Positions 7,033 through 7,586 of a DNA stretch of 7,586 nt are shown here, in pieces. The stretch is from Prevotella sp. (GTDB lineage: Bacteria > Bacteroidota > Bacteroidia > Bacteroidales > Bacteroidaceae), in NCBI GenBank assembly GCA_021204735.1, contig JAJPYV010000100.1, positions 1-7,586 on the forward strand, read 5' to 3'. The translations under genes and the position numbers were made by a program. The notes beneath the pieces are model-generated. The model was not told the DNA's origin, ran no database searches, and saw only the letters and a list, made by a program, of their open reading frames with translations. The first letter of the stretch is position 1, and each line of letters opens with the position of its first letter.

Positions 7033-7586
7033 ATGCAAATTCTAATTAACTGTCCTTTGGCGGACAAGGTGCTAATGGTGGGAGTGTATTACAAGCACCT
7101 TGCGCCAGGCGGTATGGCAGCCGTGATACAGTATTACGAGAAGTATTTTGAGCGGTTGCACTATGTGCCGTCGTGGCGGCTGACCAATGCGGCGGGAAGG
7201 CTGTGGTATGCGGGAATAGCTTATTTGACGGTTATGCTACGCTGTCTGTTCGACAGAAGAATAAAGATACTACATGTACATACTGCGGCTGACGGGTCTT
7301 TCTGGCGGAAAAGCCAGTTCGTCAAGTTGGGAAAAACGTTTGGGAAGAAAGTTATACTTCATGTGCATGCCTCGCGTTTCAAGGATTTCTATGACGAGAG
7401 TGCCAGAAAGGAGCAAATCAGGAAAAACTTGCTGCTTGCGGATAAGCTCCTTGTCTTGTCCGAGTCATGGAAGGAATGGTTCGTAAGTATTGGCATTCCA
7501 GAGAAAAAGATTATCGTGTTGCACAATATTACAGATTATCCCCGAACCACTGACAGCAAGGAAGCTATAGAAGAGACAAGCCGCCC
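7033..7586 (+). CDS. GT4-family glycosyltransferase, 3'-truncated by the window edge
   Basis: The N-terminal 184 residues of a retaining GT4 (GT-B fold) glycosyltransferase are open to the last base. Recognisable features are a glycine-rich loop APGGMAAV (24-31), HVHTAADGSFWRK (81-93), a second KKVILHVHASRF strand (105-116), ADKLLVLSESWKEWF (136-150) and KKIIVLHNI (158-166). Together these are characteristic of the N-terminal Rossmann half of GT4 enzymes in Bacteroidales capsule loci. The C-terminal donor-binding half with the E-x7-E motif lies beyond the window. ATG 7033 is the first in-frame start. ATG 7075 is possible but would remove the first beta strand. No strong Shine-Dalgarno sequence precedes it. 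It would act at the inner face of the membrane on a lipid-linked glycan; donor and acceptor sugars are unknown. Confidence 0.87.
   Translation, partial: MQILINCPLADKVLMVGVYYKHLAPGGMAAVIQYYEKYFERLHYVPSWRLTNAAGRLWYAGIAYLTVMLRCLFDRRIKILHVHTAADGSFWRKSQFVKLGKTFGKKVILHVHASRFKDFYDESARKEQIRKNLLLADKLLVLSESWKEWFVSIGIPEKKIIVLHNITDYPRTTDSKEAIEETSR

Noticed and set aside
6901..7040. A start-less frame reading WRWLTNIAG..., resembling WRLTNAAG in the GT4 protein just downstream, as if a decayed GT4 copy
   Set aside because: The likeness is limited to about 18 residues (roughly 7 identical), no other part of GT4 is seen in the spacer, and stops precede it immediately.
7274..7486. A 70-codon frame inside the GT4 gene
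   Set aside because: It overlaps a long frame with clear GT4 motifs running from 7033 to the window end; it is a shadow frame.
7574..7586. GC-rich ending (...CCGCCC) similar to the inner edge of the 5' poly-C tract, hinting at a second artefact
   Set aside because: Only a few bases; the GT4 frame stays open and plausible through it, so nothing can be concluded.

Overview
This window looks like part of a surface-polysaccharide (capsule or exopolysaccharide) biosynthesis locus from a member of the Bacteroidales (Bacteroides, Phocaeicola, Parabacteroides or Prevotella-like). This is an inference from three things: the gene repertoire (GT2, GT32, F420-hydrogenase-beta-like protein, polysaccharide pyruvyl transferase, GT4), the sequence style of the GT32 and GT4 proteins, and weak or absent Shine-Dalgarno sequences. 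All genes are on the + strand. I saw no tRNA, rRNA, CRISPR array, transposase or insertion sequence.

Layout: bases 1-58 are almost pure C and are most likely a sequencing/assembly artefact that replaces the first ~30 codons of a GT2 glycosyltransferase, whose readable part ends at 919. A 194-base spacer follows. Next is an unusual 692-residue protein (1114-3192) that joins a complete GT32 glycosyltransferase to a complete FrhB-like iron-sulfur/flavin domain. Five bases later comes a polysaccharide pyruvyl transferase (3198-4397). Sixteen bases after that is a membrane-anchored KAP-family P-loop NTPase (about 4414-6753), which is not a usual polysaccharide enzyme. A 279-base spacer separates it from a GT4 glycosyltransferase that begins at 7033 and runs off the window end.

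The locus is compositionally mosaic. Hand counts of 60-base lines give about 23-38% GC at the end of the GT32 part, 62-68% GC just inside the FrhB part, about 62% in the pyruvyl transferase, about 32-40% in the KAP gene, and 40-58% in the GT4 gene. The sharp change at about 1925 lies inside one open frame, exactly between the two domains of the fusion. This suggests that an FrhB-pyruvyl transferase cassette was recombined in and welded to a resident GT32 gene.

How the genes may work together (inference): GT2, GT32 and GT4 would add sugars to a lipid-linked repeat unit on the inner face of the cytoplasmic membrane. The FrhB-like domain and the pyruvyl transferase form a frequently linked redox-plus-pyruvylation pair that would decorate the glycan. 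The KAP ATPase is either a membrane-bound accessory or regulatory factor of assembly or a passenger gene such as phage defence. The two non-coding spacers share short dyad motifs (ATTGGA...TCCAAT type) that no gene explains.
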